From the NCBI GenBank assembly GCA_013399305.1, contig VXAI01000013.1, positions 3,087,850 through 3,151,849 on the forward strand: 64,000 bases of DNA, read 5' to 3'. The notes beneath the pieces were generated by a model. That model was not told the origin of the DNA. It ran no database searches and worked only from the letters and a program-made list of their open reading frames with translations. Positions within the stretch are counted from its first letter, which is position 1. Each line of letters opens with the position of its first letter. Shown here piece by piece: positions 25,604 to 40,600 of this stretch. Both the position numbers and the translations under genes were made by a program. This DNA comes from Rostratula benghalensis (Eukaryota; Chordata; Aves; Charadriiformes; Rostratulidae).

Positions 25604-28600
25604 CTGAAAAGAACAGCAATAAGAAAAAAAGTTATTAAACAACCTCATTCCAGAATTCCCAACCCCAGAACATTTTTTAATTATTTTTTTTTTTTGAACC
25701 AGACTACTGCTCTTGGCCATTTCTTCTCAAAGAGAGCAGGGCTTTTCTTTCAGAGAGAGATGCCCACCTTTACTTGTGTTTGGTGGGTTTTTTTCTGCTG
25801 AAAAGTGAAAGTTACTCAGTAGAGAAGTGTTTCTAGACAAGTATGCCCAAACACATACATACCTGCCCAATGTGATACCTGTACAAATGCAGTTTGTCAC
25901 CCTCAGCTGGCTGTGAATGGACTTTAAGCATCACTTATCACTAATGAGTCATTTGTGGACAAGTTAAATTAAATAAAAATGTAACTCGATTCTGCACAAT
26001 ATTCAGAAAACACATCAGCAATCACAGCCAGGCACATCTTATTAACCACTCTTTAAGCACTTAATATTGTGGTAGTTTCATTTCAAAATTTTGGAATAAC
26101 AGTATCCAATGTTCCCAAGGGTACAGTTGTTCTGCTATGAAGTGTGGTGCTTTCTGGCTCAAGTGGCAAAGTGAAAAACATTCAGAGTTTCATCCTTTTC
26201 ACTTGAGATCAGTGTGCTCCCACTGACTTTAATATCCCATTGACTCACAGGATCCAGTTGTATTTTATAAAATTTTCAGAAACTTCCATATATTTATAAG
26301 AACTAAAGAAAAAAACAGACAACTTACCAGAACACTGAAGCATTTTCCATTCCTGCTGAAATTGGTCTCTTAATATTTTAATTTTATTTACTTTTTCTTG
26401 GGTAGGAGGTACATAAACTCCAAAGTGAGGTGTAGAAGCACCCACTAATGCTTTGGCTATGCTTTGCATTAAATTTACCTCTGTGTCCTATTTAAGAAGA
26501 AAAAAAAAATACTTATGGGAACCAAACTTTGTTTCAGTAATACATGAAATATTTTAAAACAAGCTTTTGTAATTATGTTTCAAATATTAGTAGCAAGAAT
26601 GAGCAACTTTCCGGCTTCAAATAAAAAAAGTGTCAAAATGGAGAAGTTTTTTCTGAAAAGAGTAGATTAATTTTTACCTCCTGTAAAATTTGCTGATTTT
26701 CCAATAGAGAAAGAATCTGAGTTTTTCCTCTGTGATCAAAAAGAAACAGTCCTGGGCTAAAGGTAGAAGATGTCAGGAGGGAAGCGGAGCACAGAGCTTG
26801 TTTACTTCATGCATCATTTATTCTCTAAGCATAGCAAATAGCAGTATGTTTTGCTTCATCAAAAAGTGACCTTTTTTTTTTGACTCCTTTTTTTGACAGT
26901 TATTTTGAAGGCTGTAACTCTATTTTATTTTTAAAAGATAGAAGTATTTATTTCACTTATTTGAAAAAAGCCAAAACCACAGATAAAAAAATCCCCACAT
27001 GTTGGATAACCCTGTGATGGAGCTACCTGAAGCGTATCAATACAGAGGTCTCAGTCTTACATCCTAAAGATGTATGTCTAACTTCCTCTTTATCTCTGAG
27101 TTTACCCTTTAGAGTAGCAATAACCCTTTCCATTTCATTCTCCTAATTAATAATGTGCAAATACACTATTTCTGTATACTGTGTATCAATGCAGAAATTA
27201 CATTAGCTTAGACAACTTACATCTCTGCACTGTAAATTAGAACAAATAGCATTTGAGAAGACTACAGGATAAAGTATTGCAAAATCCACTTAACTGGCAG
27301 CTTAATGAATAGTAGGTCTTTAACTGGATACTTGCTGGGAAACAGATTAGAATAAATTGAATACGTGAGCAATTACTCATTGTTTCTCATGAAAGAAAAA
27401 ACTAGAAGGCACACAAGCAATCAAAAGTTACTGTTTCACAGAACACACAGAGAAATTGTGTTACTCACAGCCACAAGACGCTGCAGAGGCCCAGAGTGTA
27501 AGTTGAGTTCTTTAAGAGATTAGACAAATTCATGGAAGATAGGCTCACTGGCACTTATCACACACTGGTCTGGATACAGCCTCCAACTTCCTAAATTTAG
27601 AAATCCTTAATGGGGTCGTGTATGGCAACACTGGAGTAGGGAAAGAGCCATATATTCTTTATTTCCTTTCCCACACTCTCTATCAGAAACACAAAGCTGG
27701 GTAGATTGGTTCTCAGTTCTGTATTTTGGCAATTAAGTTCACTTACAGGATATGTGCCATTTTGATTTATTTTCTGCATGGTGGAAGTTGTGTGTGATAA
27801 CAGACAGCATGGGGGAGAGGAGAGGAAACCTAGTGTTTTATGATAAGCAGCACAATGGTCTGCTTTCAGTCACATTTGATGGAAAGAGGCCATATAATTA
27901 ACAGACAACAAGTGTTTCTTTTCTGGAGACAACTGTCAGCTGTGAATCCCAGATGGAAAGGGAAGTTAACCCCCCAGACTGTGGCAAATTGTCAGAACAT
28001 CTCCTGCCTATAGACATAACCATGGGCTTGCCCTCATGTCTTGCTTCTCAGCCACGCAGGCTGCCTACAGCTCGGTGTGCATCTGAGTCTGCTCTTCTTC
28101 TCAGCCCAGAGAGAAACTTGGGCTATTTGCCCGGTTAACTCCGGGGTACTAAACACAGCATAGATACAGCATGTGTTTTCTTGAAGCAGTTCATGCCAAG
28201 CATGCAGCTGCCTGAGTTGAGTTCTGCCCTGGGCACTCTGGAACACCACAGCTCAGCACCATTTCTTACCTCGATCACTGCCAAAATTCGAGACTCGGCT
28301 AATCCTTGCAGTAAAGCAAAAAGCAGAGAAATCCCATTTATTCCCAGGCTCCTGTTTGGTCCAACAGCTATTACTGTCAAGTTAGGCTGGTAACTGTAGG
28401 CTACAGGAAGAATGAATCCAAGAACAGCAGAAAAGAAGTCGTTTCCTTCAGCATCCTTTAACAACAGTGAGAAACTGCTTAGCACAAATGTAAAGCCCCA
28501 GATTCCCATTTACGAAGTAAAATAGCAAGGTGAGTCTCAAAAAGCTTTTGATTGACCCAGGAAACAGGATACTGATCTATTTTCACAGCAGTTTTTATAC

Positions 28601-31600
28601 TAAAGTGGCAGAGTATTCATATTTTCCTTAGTGTCTTCACACTGTAACTCTGCCTTCTTGAAGATAAACTACAGTGGCCACCGAAGGTTTCCTCAACCCT
28701 ACAAATACTAATACACTCTGAAGAAGAGTGAAGGAGGAGTACCTTGGCAAGGGCCAGAAAAGAAAATATTGTCAAAGGTCCAAATTGCAGTGAGGGCATG
28801 TAATTCTCAGTGTCATTTTATGAATTTGTAAATATGTTCTACTATTTCTGTTAAAAAAACCTTTTCTCTTATGTTGTTTCCAGAAAGTAAATCTTACCTC
28901 TTTCCAGTTTAGAGAAATACAGTGCTTGGAGCTGGTCCTTTCAGACTGTTCTTTCTCACAAATATGTATCATCAGTATTTTTCTGTAAATAAAAACCCCA
29001 TCTGAGTATTTAACCAACAACTTCCAATGGGATAAAGAGATTTTCCTTCATCATTCTTTAAATACTTTTTTTTTCATCTTTTTTTTTTCTTTCATCATTC
29101 TTTAAATACTAATTCACAACACTGGAGCAAATAATTATTTGCCATAATGTAAACACCAATTAAAACTAGATTCTTCTTAAAGTATTTTTAAAAAGAGCTT
29201 TAAAGACTGTGGGCAAATCACTTTAAAAAAAAAAAAAAAAAGGGAAGTGGCAAAAAATGATGACTTTCAATCAAAAAGATGACTTTCAATCAAAAAGATG
29301 ACTTTCAATCAGGACCTCAGCATAGGCAGTGTGTGCCCCCTGCAGTTACAGGTGGGTACACCCTATATAATTAGTAATTACCTTATTAATTACTTTCTAT
29401 TGTCAATATTCTATTTGCAATAATAATCTAAATTTCAATTTATATAGAAGGATTATACTTTAAACCAACCAAACTCAGAGTGGCACTGAGAGATAACAGT
29501 TTGTCTTTAGAGATGCATTTGAGGATGGTTTATATTTTGTCTCAAGCTAAACTTAATGAACATCAGCTCATGACTAATTCCTTAGTATAGATTTCATCAC
29601 ACGTATGGACATTTTGGTACATTCATAAAGCCTTTGGGATATGACTCCCTGAAGTGAAGAGAAACCTCACCCATCTTCTGTGTTTGGTACAATTTCCATG
29701 TCTCCAACAAATATACAAAGCACTCTGCAGAAAACAAAGAAAAATATACATACATTTACACCTAGAAGTATTTTTTTTTTCAATTAGTGCAATTTGTTTG
29801 AAGAGTTGCATGTAGATTAGATGCATAAAAAAGGAAGTATATTGTTTCTGAATCTGGTCCATTAGAAGTATAAAGAAAACACATTTACGGCAGCTCAAGG
29901 AAATCCCTTTTCTCCTATCAAGTACTGGGCAGAAAAAAACACAATACCAAGAAAAAGTCCTCAGGCCAAAAATAATCAAACTTTGAGAGAGAAAATGATG
30001 GCTAACACTGCAGTCATCCTTAAAAATATTTTGCCTTTGGTAATGGTTTTTGCTGGTATATACAATATTGTCTATACTATGTATTGAAAATGCTATGTAT
30101 ATGGTATTTGTTTTAAAATTAGGGTTGCAACAGCAATTTGCCATATTTCACACACTGTTATCTCATTTCTTCATTTTGTCAAAGGGCCCCAGATGCAAAA
30201 GATAAAAATTCACCTTTGAAATCCAAACCGAACAGAATGTCTTAGTGCAACAGCAACAGAAACAGAAGATGTGGGCGATTCTGCAATTCCATTACAAACC
30301 TACAAAATATATTTTTTCATTTATAAATAATTAATGCTGCACAAGACCGTGTCATTTCCTATTTGTAACAACTGTGTTTCTACTTTGCTATATTTATCAA
30401 ACAAAGCAACAGCTGTATGAAAGGGATCTTAATGATCTATCATAATAGGGTTAAGAAATTATTATTAATTAATTTTCTACAGAATGGCTGTAATTGATTA
30501 TTATGCTAAGAGCTGTTGTATTACTTGAGAAGCACAGTGCGATGCTGAAAGGCAACAGTAAAAATAGCTTTTTCAGGGGAAGGTCATCTTTACTGGTTCT
30601 CTTGATAGTCTGCAGACTGGATACACTCACGTGTGCCAGCAGGTACTGCACCAGAAAAATACCCTATGAAAAGGAGGTTGTCCCTGAATTCTAATTCTGC
30701 CTCTTCCTCTCACCCAGGCAAGCTACACTTTTTCTGGAAAATACAATGACAGCATTACTCAGTCAAGCTTTCAGTGTTCATCTGTGTTGTGTAGTGCTTT
30801 GAACTCTACATGAAAGCTCAGCAAAGAGATAATGCATGCTCTCCCTCCTCACTCCTCTGCGTTTGGCAACATAAAAAGCTCAGCTTAGCATCTGCAACTC
30901 ATGAAAAATTCTAGTTCTTTCTGCCAGTAACTTTTCTTTTTTCATCTATTTACAGGCTCTCCCAGAGGTATGTGCAGCCTTTAATGTTAGAAATTTGTCC
31001 CCGAGATCTGTGCAATAAACTGACTCATGTGGTGTGACTGCAGAAAAGCAGGACAATGTCTTGCCTGAAAATCATTAGAAAGATGTCTGGGGTTTAACTA
31101 CTGTCCCTAAATAGCTTTTTTCCCATCTTGCATACTCTTGTAGCTAAGCACATTCTAGCTAGTGGGGTCTAGTAACTCATATCTGGACAGCAATACAGTA
31201 GAAGCAGAAATCAGAGGAATCCAACTCTCCCCCCACTCCCCCCAAGATCCAAGCAGTTTATTATTACCTCCTTCATCAGTATTTTATTGAGGATGGCCAA
31301 CATATTGCCAAGAGAGAGCAATGTTTTGTCCTCTTTTGCATAGTCCGCATAAAAGCCACTGTAAAATAAATTATATGATGAAAAACCAGGTTAGAGGCAA
31401 TAATGCCTGTGAAGAGGACGGTTGTATGCAGCTACTATTGACAGGGTACTTTCTGTATAGGTGCTGCACATTCATTCTCAAAACCCCAGCTGTAACAGGA
31501 AGGTGACAACACTGTTGCCTGACAATCTTGAGCTCTCTAAACCTGTCTCCATTCTGCACTGGAAAGAAAATAAAAACTTCTGACGATATTCAGGAAAGAA

Positions 31601-34600
31601 GAGTCCTATCAAAATTAGACTAAGACAAAAAAATGAGCTTCCCAAATCAAACCAGTGTGGTATTTTTTTCAGCTAGAAGTGAACACAGAGCTTTAAGGCA
31701 TCTTCCTAACAAAATCTCTTTCTAAATGAATACATTTGCACTCACTGTTCTATCTCCACTGAAATACTTTTCTCTAGAAGTATTCTGATTAGTTCTTTCA
31801 AAAACTTTAAGGCTGCAAGTGATAACAAACACCAATGTCTTCATTTTTCAAAGAAGAAACTCTGGCTACGATTGAGTCGACTAAAAAGATGACCATGGCA
31901 GACAAAGGAAGATGCCAGTCTGTACAGAGACCTCTCATCCTTATCTTTGTGATACAAATGCAATAAATGGGACCAACCTGACAAGAGCTTTCAGTTCAGT
32001 TTTGTCCATTTCCTCCACCAAATGAATGGGTACAGGGAGTAAGTGTGCTGAAACTTCAGCACCAGTTGTTGCTGCTGTTTTGATGGGAGGTACTGGAAAT
32101 AGAATATTCTTCATGTGCAGTTCCAAAAACCTTTCTACTTTGACAGTTTCATCATTGTTAGGTTCTTGTTCTGTGGAAGAACTTGGATTAGCCTCCTTTA
32201 GGAGGTATGATTTGGTGCTCAAATTTTGTAAAAATGATGTGTCTAGAGGAAAGAAAAAAAAATAAAACAAAGAGGGGTTTCACACATATTAGTTCCCAAC
32301 CACTTAATATGTGGTGTTACTATTTGGTTACAGTTTTTACAAAACAGAGTACATCCACAGTCATAGTAGGTATATTTATTCCCATGCACTAGCTAAAATG
32401 TTTCCTGCCACAGATGTTATTTTTCAGTGCTGCTACATTTGCTTCAATCTAGCAATTACATCCATATTTTTTGACACAGGAAACATCATCCTCAGACAAA
32501 GATATCAAAGTGCTTTCTGGCGTGGTGTTTGCCAGAGGTTCTTTTCAGACCAGCTGAGGATGTGGCCCTGAATGAAGCCTCACACTGCTTCATCAGTCAC
32601 TTCATGACTAACTGGTAGCTCAATTATTTTAATTCTCTGGTATAAATCATTTTGAATCTCTGTATAAATCCATTTACCAATCAAATTTACTTGGAGGAAG
32701 AGAAGAGTAATTACCTTCATACATCAACCATTTCCAGTAGGGTTTATGTGCTGCTCTTACATTTTGAATAGATTCAATTGCACTACAAAAGGAACAGGAT
32801 TAACAGTATCAGTACTAATGAATATACAGGAAACACGATTTACCTCAATGGAAAAACAAAACCAAAAATCCCCAACTGAGAATGAACAAACTCTGGGCTA
32901 CTCCCTGAATGCAGAACAGAAAAACAAAGAGAATGGAGAGTCAATGGGCAGATGCTTGGAAAGATTAAATGAAAGAGTCAAAAAAGGAAAATGAAGAACA
33001 TATGCAGAAAGTGCCTTTTAAGTACATGCTAACACACACTGAGTAAATCCTGACCCTGCTGTGGGAAGAAACATACCTTTCCATGACTTCAGGAAAGACA
33101 GGATTTCACTTGTACCTCTTTGCTTGCAGATAAAAGCAGAAATTTTATCTACAGAATGTAAAGATGTAACTAGATTCATCCAAAAGCAAGACTGTCTGTT
33201 CAGAGTGGGACAGAGACCATGAAAACCACGTTCTCTGCTATTTTTTATGTTGAAATCTCTCTTTTATTATCACTGCTCTTTGCAGCACTATAGGCAAAAG
33301 GTCCTCTTATGCCAGCTATCTTACAAACATAAGGCAGGTCACATTAAATCCAGGACACATTCTGTGTATGTAGAGGTTATTTGCAAGTTGTTCAGGAGCT
33401 GGACTGGATGGATGGATGGATGGATGAATACGTAATCAACTCTATTTACTTAGGATGATGGTAGCAACCTGAGATACTACAGTTACTCAAGAAGAAAAAG
33501 AGGTGATACAGGTACTATGGGGTGTACTTGCAGCAAAACCATCAGCTTTCCTCCACCAGTTTGCCAAACCCAACTCTGCCCACAGCCTGGGTATATCTAC
33601 ACTGCTTCCCTGACTGACCTGAGCTCTGAATTTTAACCACCACAGCCAACCAGTGAGTGCTGCCACCAAAATGCGTGAGGAGCATTACTGCTGAAAAAAG
33701 GCACAGAACAACTATTTGGGAGGAAAAGAGATGGGAGATGGTAACAACAGGCAGAGAGAAAGACACTGTTTAGACATGGAACCCACGCCTGTTGGGATTC
33801 AGGCCCAAGATTCAGACTGCTCTACTGGGTCAGATTCACCATGGTGCAAACACAATCTTACTGTCTCCAAAATGAAGTTAGACCCTAAGTTTAATTATCT
33901 TGGTACAGCTCTCCACAGTCCAGTGCTTTCACACCCCTGGCCTCGATACTCCAAATTCCAGAAACACAAGGATTTATCAAGACTGGCTCTGCACAGCATG
34001 AGCTCTCACTGGTGAGGGAAAGGTTAGCTCTGGCCATTGCTGTACTACAGTAGCTGTGGTGGCTCTGGGGTCTGAAGAACTAATCCTTGAAATTACACAC
34101 TTTCACAAATACTGGCTGCAACTAATTGGTGTTGCCTTGATTACAGGAGGACTGTCTCAGCTTTGAGCAAGACAGATCTCCACAGGCTAACAAGGCTCAA
34201 GGATAAAGAGCATAAAATTATAAGCCATTAAGAAGTTTTCACAACTTGAAATGATTTCAGAAACAAAAGTATAGAAAACCATACCTTGGATGACTATTTT
34301 GGACAACAAGTTATCCAAAGCAGAAAATAACATACTATAAAGCAGCAAAGTGTTCAAAGGATGTGTGTCTTTAGTCTCTTTGATAAATACATGGGTTGTT
34401 CTAAAATTCTTCATATGCTTACCTTAGGCAAGGTGCCATTTCTCCAGTTATTTGAGGTATCGGATCTCCAAGCAAAGTCTTTACAGTCATACAGACTGAT
34501 TCTGACAAGGACTTTAAGTGGTACCCACCCTAGAAAAAAGTACTTTTGGTCACCTAAGGAACAAGTATTTGTAACATCTACCTGATTATCATAATGGAAA

Positions 34601-37600
34601 ATAAATTAAACTTTTGAAATATATCTGAATTTACAGAAATGGAAGATTATTCACAAGTACATCTAAGTAAAAAATTTTCAATTTGAAAACAGTAAAGTAT
34701 AGGCTACTTGCTGAACTTCACTGGCATCTCATGATTCAACTCAGTTTATCATGGTTCAAATATTTTTGGAAATCAATCATGACTTTGCTAGGAAAACCCT
34801 GGAAACACATGCCTTCTCCATTCCTATCCAAGAGGAATTCTTGTGGAAGGATTGTCTAAAATGTCTGTACAAGGGAAATGTACAGCCTCCCACAGCCTGA
34901 CACTTTTAAGATATGGTTGTCCCAATGGCTTGGCAGAATTTGGAGAACAACTGAAGACAGATTGCAGAAGACAGACTGCTCCCTGCACACCACTCATGGA
35001 GCAGTCACCTCAGCTGCATTAGGAGGCCATGCTTATTTGCACTTCAGTGAGCAGACAGAAGTATCTGTAATAACCTGCAGCAGACAAGGATGATGGAAGA
35101 CAGGTCACACAAAACAGAGGGCAAGTTAATCAGTGCATTAACAGTTCACTCTTGGAGACCTTGTAGTATTTCCACATGCTTATTTACCTCAAACTCACCA
35201 TTTTCCTAACATGCAGCAGAAAGAGGAAGTACAAACCTAGATTTCACAAGGAGGAAATATTTTTGTTTAAAAAATAATAAAAAAAAAAAAAAGAAGGAGT
35301 GCTTAAGAAAGAGAGCATGCATAGAGGCTTTTAATCAAAACACAGGGAATTTAGTAAATGCTCCATTACCAAGTAGGAGTATATTTCGGTTAAAGGATTC
35401 TTAAACTCTCCTGGAGTTTGACATACCTGTGAAAATATTGCTAATGCAGCTTATTCACTAAATACATTTTAATGGACTTGGGACTGTCCAGAGCAGCTGA
35501 TTAGTCACTGTTCACAAGAACTGAACATATCTGGAGAGGATATGGGGTTTTGAACCATGAGCATACAATTTTCTGCTTCAAAAATGTAAGTTAAAAATAT
35601 CAGTTTTAAAAACGTTCATTTCTTTTAATGTATAAGAGCATTATCAAATCTTAGCCATTTTTTTTTCATTCCTGGTTCTCTAAAGAAAGACAAAAAGAAT
35701 AAATTATTTTTATAAGAAGTTTCTCTTCCTAGCTTCTAGCTTGCCCCATATGATTCTAATACAAAGATCCTTCCACTGGGACTATGTTTCCAAAGTCTTT
35801 ACCTCCAGGATAACACACAGCCTTCCATTAGCCAACTGCATCAGGAAACGGGTAAGGTGGGCAAAAACCTCAGGAGTGGCATTCATCTGGCCCTAAATAA
35901 AAGAAAAAAAAAAATTAAGAGAATAAAAAGCACTGGTAACACCACCACCCCCTGCCCTAATCTGAAATACACAAGTCTGAGTTGTAGTACTGGAACATTT
36001 GCCTCTCTCTGTATCTAAGAAAATGCTGAACCAACTGCTTTAAATGAAAGTGCAAAAACCACCAGAGTAATTACGCCTAAGGGATATTTTTTCTTTACAC
36101 ATCTTGTAGCATTTAATGAGCTAGGGTCAGCTTAAGGACTCAAACACATATTTTTAGCTTGGTCAGTGTCACCTAACAATCACAGGACATTTAAGAGGTA
36201 GGAATATTTTGCAAACAGACTGATGACTGACAAGACAAAGGCCACAAGAAGTTACTTACTTCAGGGTCTCCAATTCCAGAATCATATCCAGAGGAGACAA
36301 GAACCAGTTCAGGATCAAACTGTTATAAAACAGAGAGAGATGTGCTACATTTTTTTGTACTGGATTTCAACTGTACCATGTTCAGCTGTTTTTTCAGCTG
36401 GAATATGAACACAAATAAAGACTCTCCTTGAATAAAAACTAAGATTAGCCTTTTATACTATTTCCATTCCTGCTAGAGAAATTGCAGATTGATATTGATT
36501 ATTTATTTAAAAGCTAATTTTCCATAAATATTATTCAGGTGATCAGGACACTATTCATACCAGCAGAAATAATGTGTTAACTGTGCTACTGGCAGTTACT
36601 GCATCTCTATAAAATGTTCAATGGTACTTGCTTAAAGAAGTATTTGAGAAGTAGTCTTTGTTTTGCTATTCAAATAGCAGAGCAGTAAAAAGGTACCTCA
36701 AAAGCCACTGGAAGCAACACATGGAAAAATGCAGCAAGATAATCTGAATTTCCCATCCCAACCTGCAAAATGTGAGAAATATAGGTCATATTTTCCCCAT
36801 TGGAATAATAAATTTCCTAAGGTTCTTTAAGACTTCAGGGAAGGACAGCATCAAAAGTTAAAAATAAGGGAATTTTATGAGGTTAAATAAGAGAGACTCC
36901 ATTTAAGTAAAGTGCATAAATATCCACCATTTCTCTCATCTCCTGAAACACTTTGTTTTGATACCTAGACAAGCTATTCAAGAAAAAAAGATTATGTGCA
37001 TGTTTTTCTCTTTTTTTTTAACAAACAGACAAATAAACAAACCAACCTTGACATTATAATATTCTCAGCCATATTTCCTAGCAGACACTCCACTGACAGG
37101 AAGGAGGTGCACTGCACTGAGATATCTGCCAAGCAAGCAAAGCAGTGCACTCCTCAGAAAGCATGAGATAGAAGGCTATTGCATTTGCTCTGTTGTGCTG
37201 TAAACATTTACCTTATTCCAAGGCAAATTTATATTAAAACCTTTTCCTTTTCCCAGACCCACAGCATCATAATCAGATTCTTTGAGTGACGGCCAGAATT
37301 CCTGATGTTCATAGCGATGCCAGGAAAAATACAAAACACTGAAAAATAGAAGAAACGAATGCAACTTGACAAAAAGGTTCTGAAACTGACTTTATATCCT
37401 GAACCTTGTGGCTGTATTGATTGAAAGTGTGAAAATAGAATCATCCTTTTCCCTCAATTCTCTTAACAGACTTGATCTGCAAAACTTGGTACAGTAGGTC
37501 CTGTATCAAAGTTAACCTAGGACAGCTGCTAAAAATGTACTGTATGTATGCAATCCCTTCACACCAAATACAAGACATTTTCAGAAGAGCAGACTTGTTT

Positions 37601-40600
37601 TTAGAATCTAATTCTGGGGCTTTTCTGAAAACAATATAAAGCTCATGTGGTTTCTCCAACCACAACTTGAATACTTGAACTGAGAGATTCTGCAATAGAG
37701 AGAATACAGATATTACCTGAACACTGCTATGGAGGGATCTTATTACTGGCAAACCAAGGTAGTCAAATTGCTTATTTGGATTGTTATTCTTTACAGAAGA
37801 ACACATTTTTATTATTTCTATTATAATTCTCCCTATTTGATACCAACTGAAAACAACAGAGTGACTAAAATAGCAAGGAGAACATTTTGTGTTTTGTAAG
37901 ATTCTATTTTAGAAAGTTAAGAAATCTTGCTCATCACAGAGGAAAGCAATATTTGACCAGCTAACATAAAAAATAAATAAAATATCCTTCAAACCTTGGA
38001 TCCTCCTCAAATAGGTATTGAATTCCTTGCCCGTGGTGCACATCCCAGTCAACAATTAGGATTCTGCATAGATCAGTAAAAGAAAACGTTCAGTGGAAGA
38101 GCCCCATCGCCTTGATCTAAAGGAAGTACAGATGAATAATGTCTGCCATCCCAAAAGTTACATGACACCCTGAATGCTCATTCATCTAAACCAGTACGAT
38201 GTCAAACAATTATCCAAGTGCCATACTTGTGCATGATAAGCTTCCCTGGGGTCATCCCCACGCTCACCTCTGTAGACCGTGTTTCCGTTTCGCGTGTTCT
38301 GCTGCAATAGCGACGTTGTTGAACAAACAGAACCCGTTAGCTGCACTTCTCTGGCTGTGGTGACCTGGAGGTCTAAACCAAAGTTGTATACGGTTATTCA
38401 CAGCTAAGGGAATTTCAGGGAGAAGGGAAAGCTTTCTCACATATTTTCTTACCTTACTAATGCCATTCCGTTGCACACTTTTCCTGACATCACAGCATCC
38501 ACCAGCTGCAAAGTTGCTCCTACTGCTAGTCTGGCACAGTGATAAGTGTTCTGAAAAAGAGAATCTCTTAGTTGTCATCAGTCACTCCTCAGCTTGTCTA
38601 AAACTGGTCACCCACGGCGTGTTTTGCACCCCAACAGCAAATTGTCGTGACGTAAGCCTACTCTACTGAGGTTGCATGCAGAGTTTTAAGATGAATTTTA
38701 CAACACAAATTCAAATGTTTTTTTCTGCTAGGTTTACCTGTGATTGTCATATCCTTTATAAGGAGGTTCTCTCTGGAGCAGTTAAGAAACATGAGATGGA
38801 CAGACTGAACTGACTAGCGGAATTCAACGGCATCTTAGAAAAAAAGGAATGAAACCTTACAGAAACAAACCACAAAAGACTTCACCTCCATGACCTGGCA
38901 CAGCATTTAAGAGTGACTGTTATCAAAATGTCATTTGTAGCTCACTAATGGTCTACAGTGACATCAAGTGACAAAAATACACCTAAAATTTGAGTAGTGC
39001 TCTATAATGGCATGATGCGATTACGGAATAGATGACAGGACGTGTGACCAATTTAAATTACAATATTACACGAAACTTGAAGCAGGTAACAACAATGTCA
39101 AATATATGTAAGTCTACTTAAATAGCAAAAAAATGTATTGCTAGTTTTCTCCTACTTAGAAAAGTTCCACTAAGATGCAAAACCACAAATACTTGTAAGT
39201 CACAGTTGAAGAAGCAGTTTAACTTACACACCGGGTGAAAGAAAAAAGCATCATAATTTCCAGAGACTCTTTTCAGTTCCTCTTCATTCATTGTCTGTGT
39301 GCTTTTTGCCACTTCCAAGTGTTCCAAACTGAAGAGGGCAGAGAGAGATTAACACAATACTTCGCTGAACAAATAAACCCGTAACTTTTTTTTTTTTAAT
39401 GCAAAATGTAAATAAAATAACAGAATATATGTTAAAAGGGACTTTCTGTGAGACTTCAAAAGTCCAGTAGGTGCTCTGGAATGCTAGTTGCATCATATTG
39501 TGGAAAAAAAAAAAATATAAAAAATTAGGAGTGCTGTGAAAGCAAAGGGGTTTTGGATGCCTTAAGAATATCACATTCTTCTCCATTTTCCAGTAGCAAG
39601 AGCAATTGATTTCAAAAATAGGCTCTTTGTTCATCATGCACAATCTATTCTACAATCCATACTACATATAGATACCATCCCACAAAGTACTAAATTTGGA
39701 TTCTGAAATTCATCAAAGTGTGAATTATAACTCTGAGAATGTGTGTCTAGTGCTCCCTTGTTCTATGGAGAACAAGTATTTGAACTAATCCCTTATCAGG
39801 TGTGCACTAGCTCCCCCTTTACACGGGTTCAAGAGTGCAATAGGTACTAAGGCACAAGAATTAATGTTCTCCCAGTTCTCAGTCAGTGCTCTCATGCCCT
39901 CGCGTAGTCAGCTGGAAAGGGAAGCTGATGGCACCTACTCTCCCATCTGTGCCCTAATCCCGGACACAAACAATGCCAAAGCAATCAGAATTTCACAACA
40001 AAATGAGATACACTAGTGCTGCCTAATGGAAATAAACCTAAACTAGTGGCTTCAAAAAGGGAATAAAACCACATGAACCCGAACGACTATAATTACTTGT
40101 TTAACTTCGCCAGCAGCCTCCTAACTGTGAACACAAGCAAAAAATTTTTACAGGAATTTTAAATTTGTTTCAATCTAAAAGTGTTTCAGAAAGGAAAGAG
40201 CTCTATTAGCTCTAGCTTCCCTATGGAAACAAGGCAAGACTTAGTGAAGTCATTTGTCCCCCGTGATCTGGCAGGAACAACTCAACTGGAAAACAGTGAG
40301 GAGGACTCTCCCATACTCAATCAGTATACTCAGTCTATTTACTATGAAAATAAACTATATTGCTGCACAGCACTAATTGCATTCTTACAGATAAGTATGT
40401 TCTCAGGAAAAATACTGTTATGGAATCTGAAAATTTAGGCATGACTTGGGATCAAGCTATGATCCTTGTCACAGATGTCAGGGCCTTGAGCACATCCCTT
40501 CCCTTCTGAGGTCTGGCTGCTGGATCCAGATCCAGCAGAAGTAGTAGAGCTGGTCACCTTCAAAGACAGTAATAGAAGGAGCCTCAGCAGAGGCTCCTTC

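Noticed and set aside
26245..26327. HDAC10 ending by read-through past 26328
   Set aside because: The read-through tail is a Phe/Ser/Tyr-rich extension of about 26 residues unlike the short human tail, and a good GTAAGT donor sits exactly after WKMLQCS. Kept only as an alternative.
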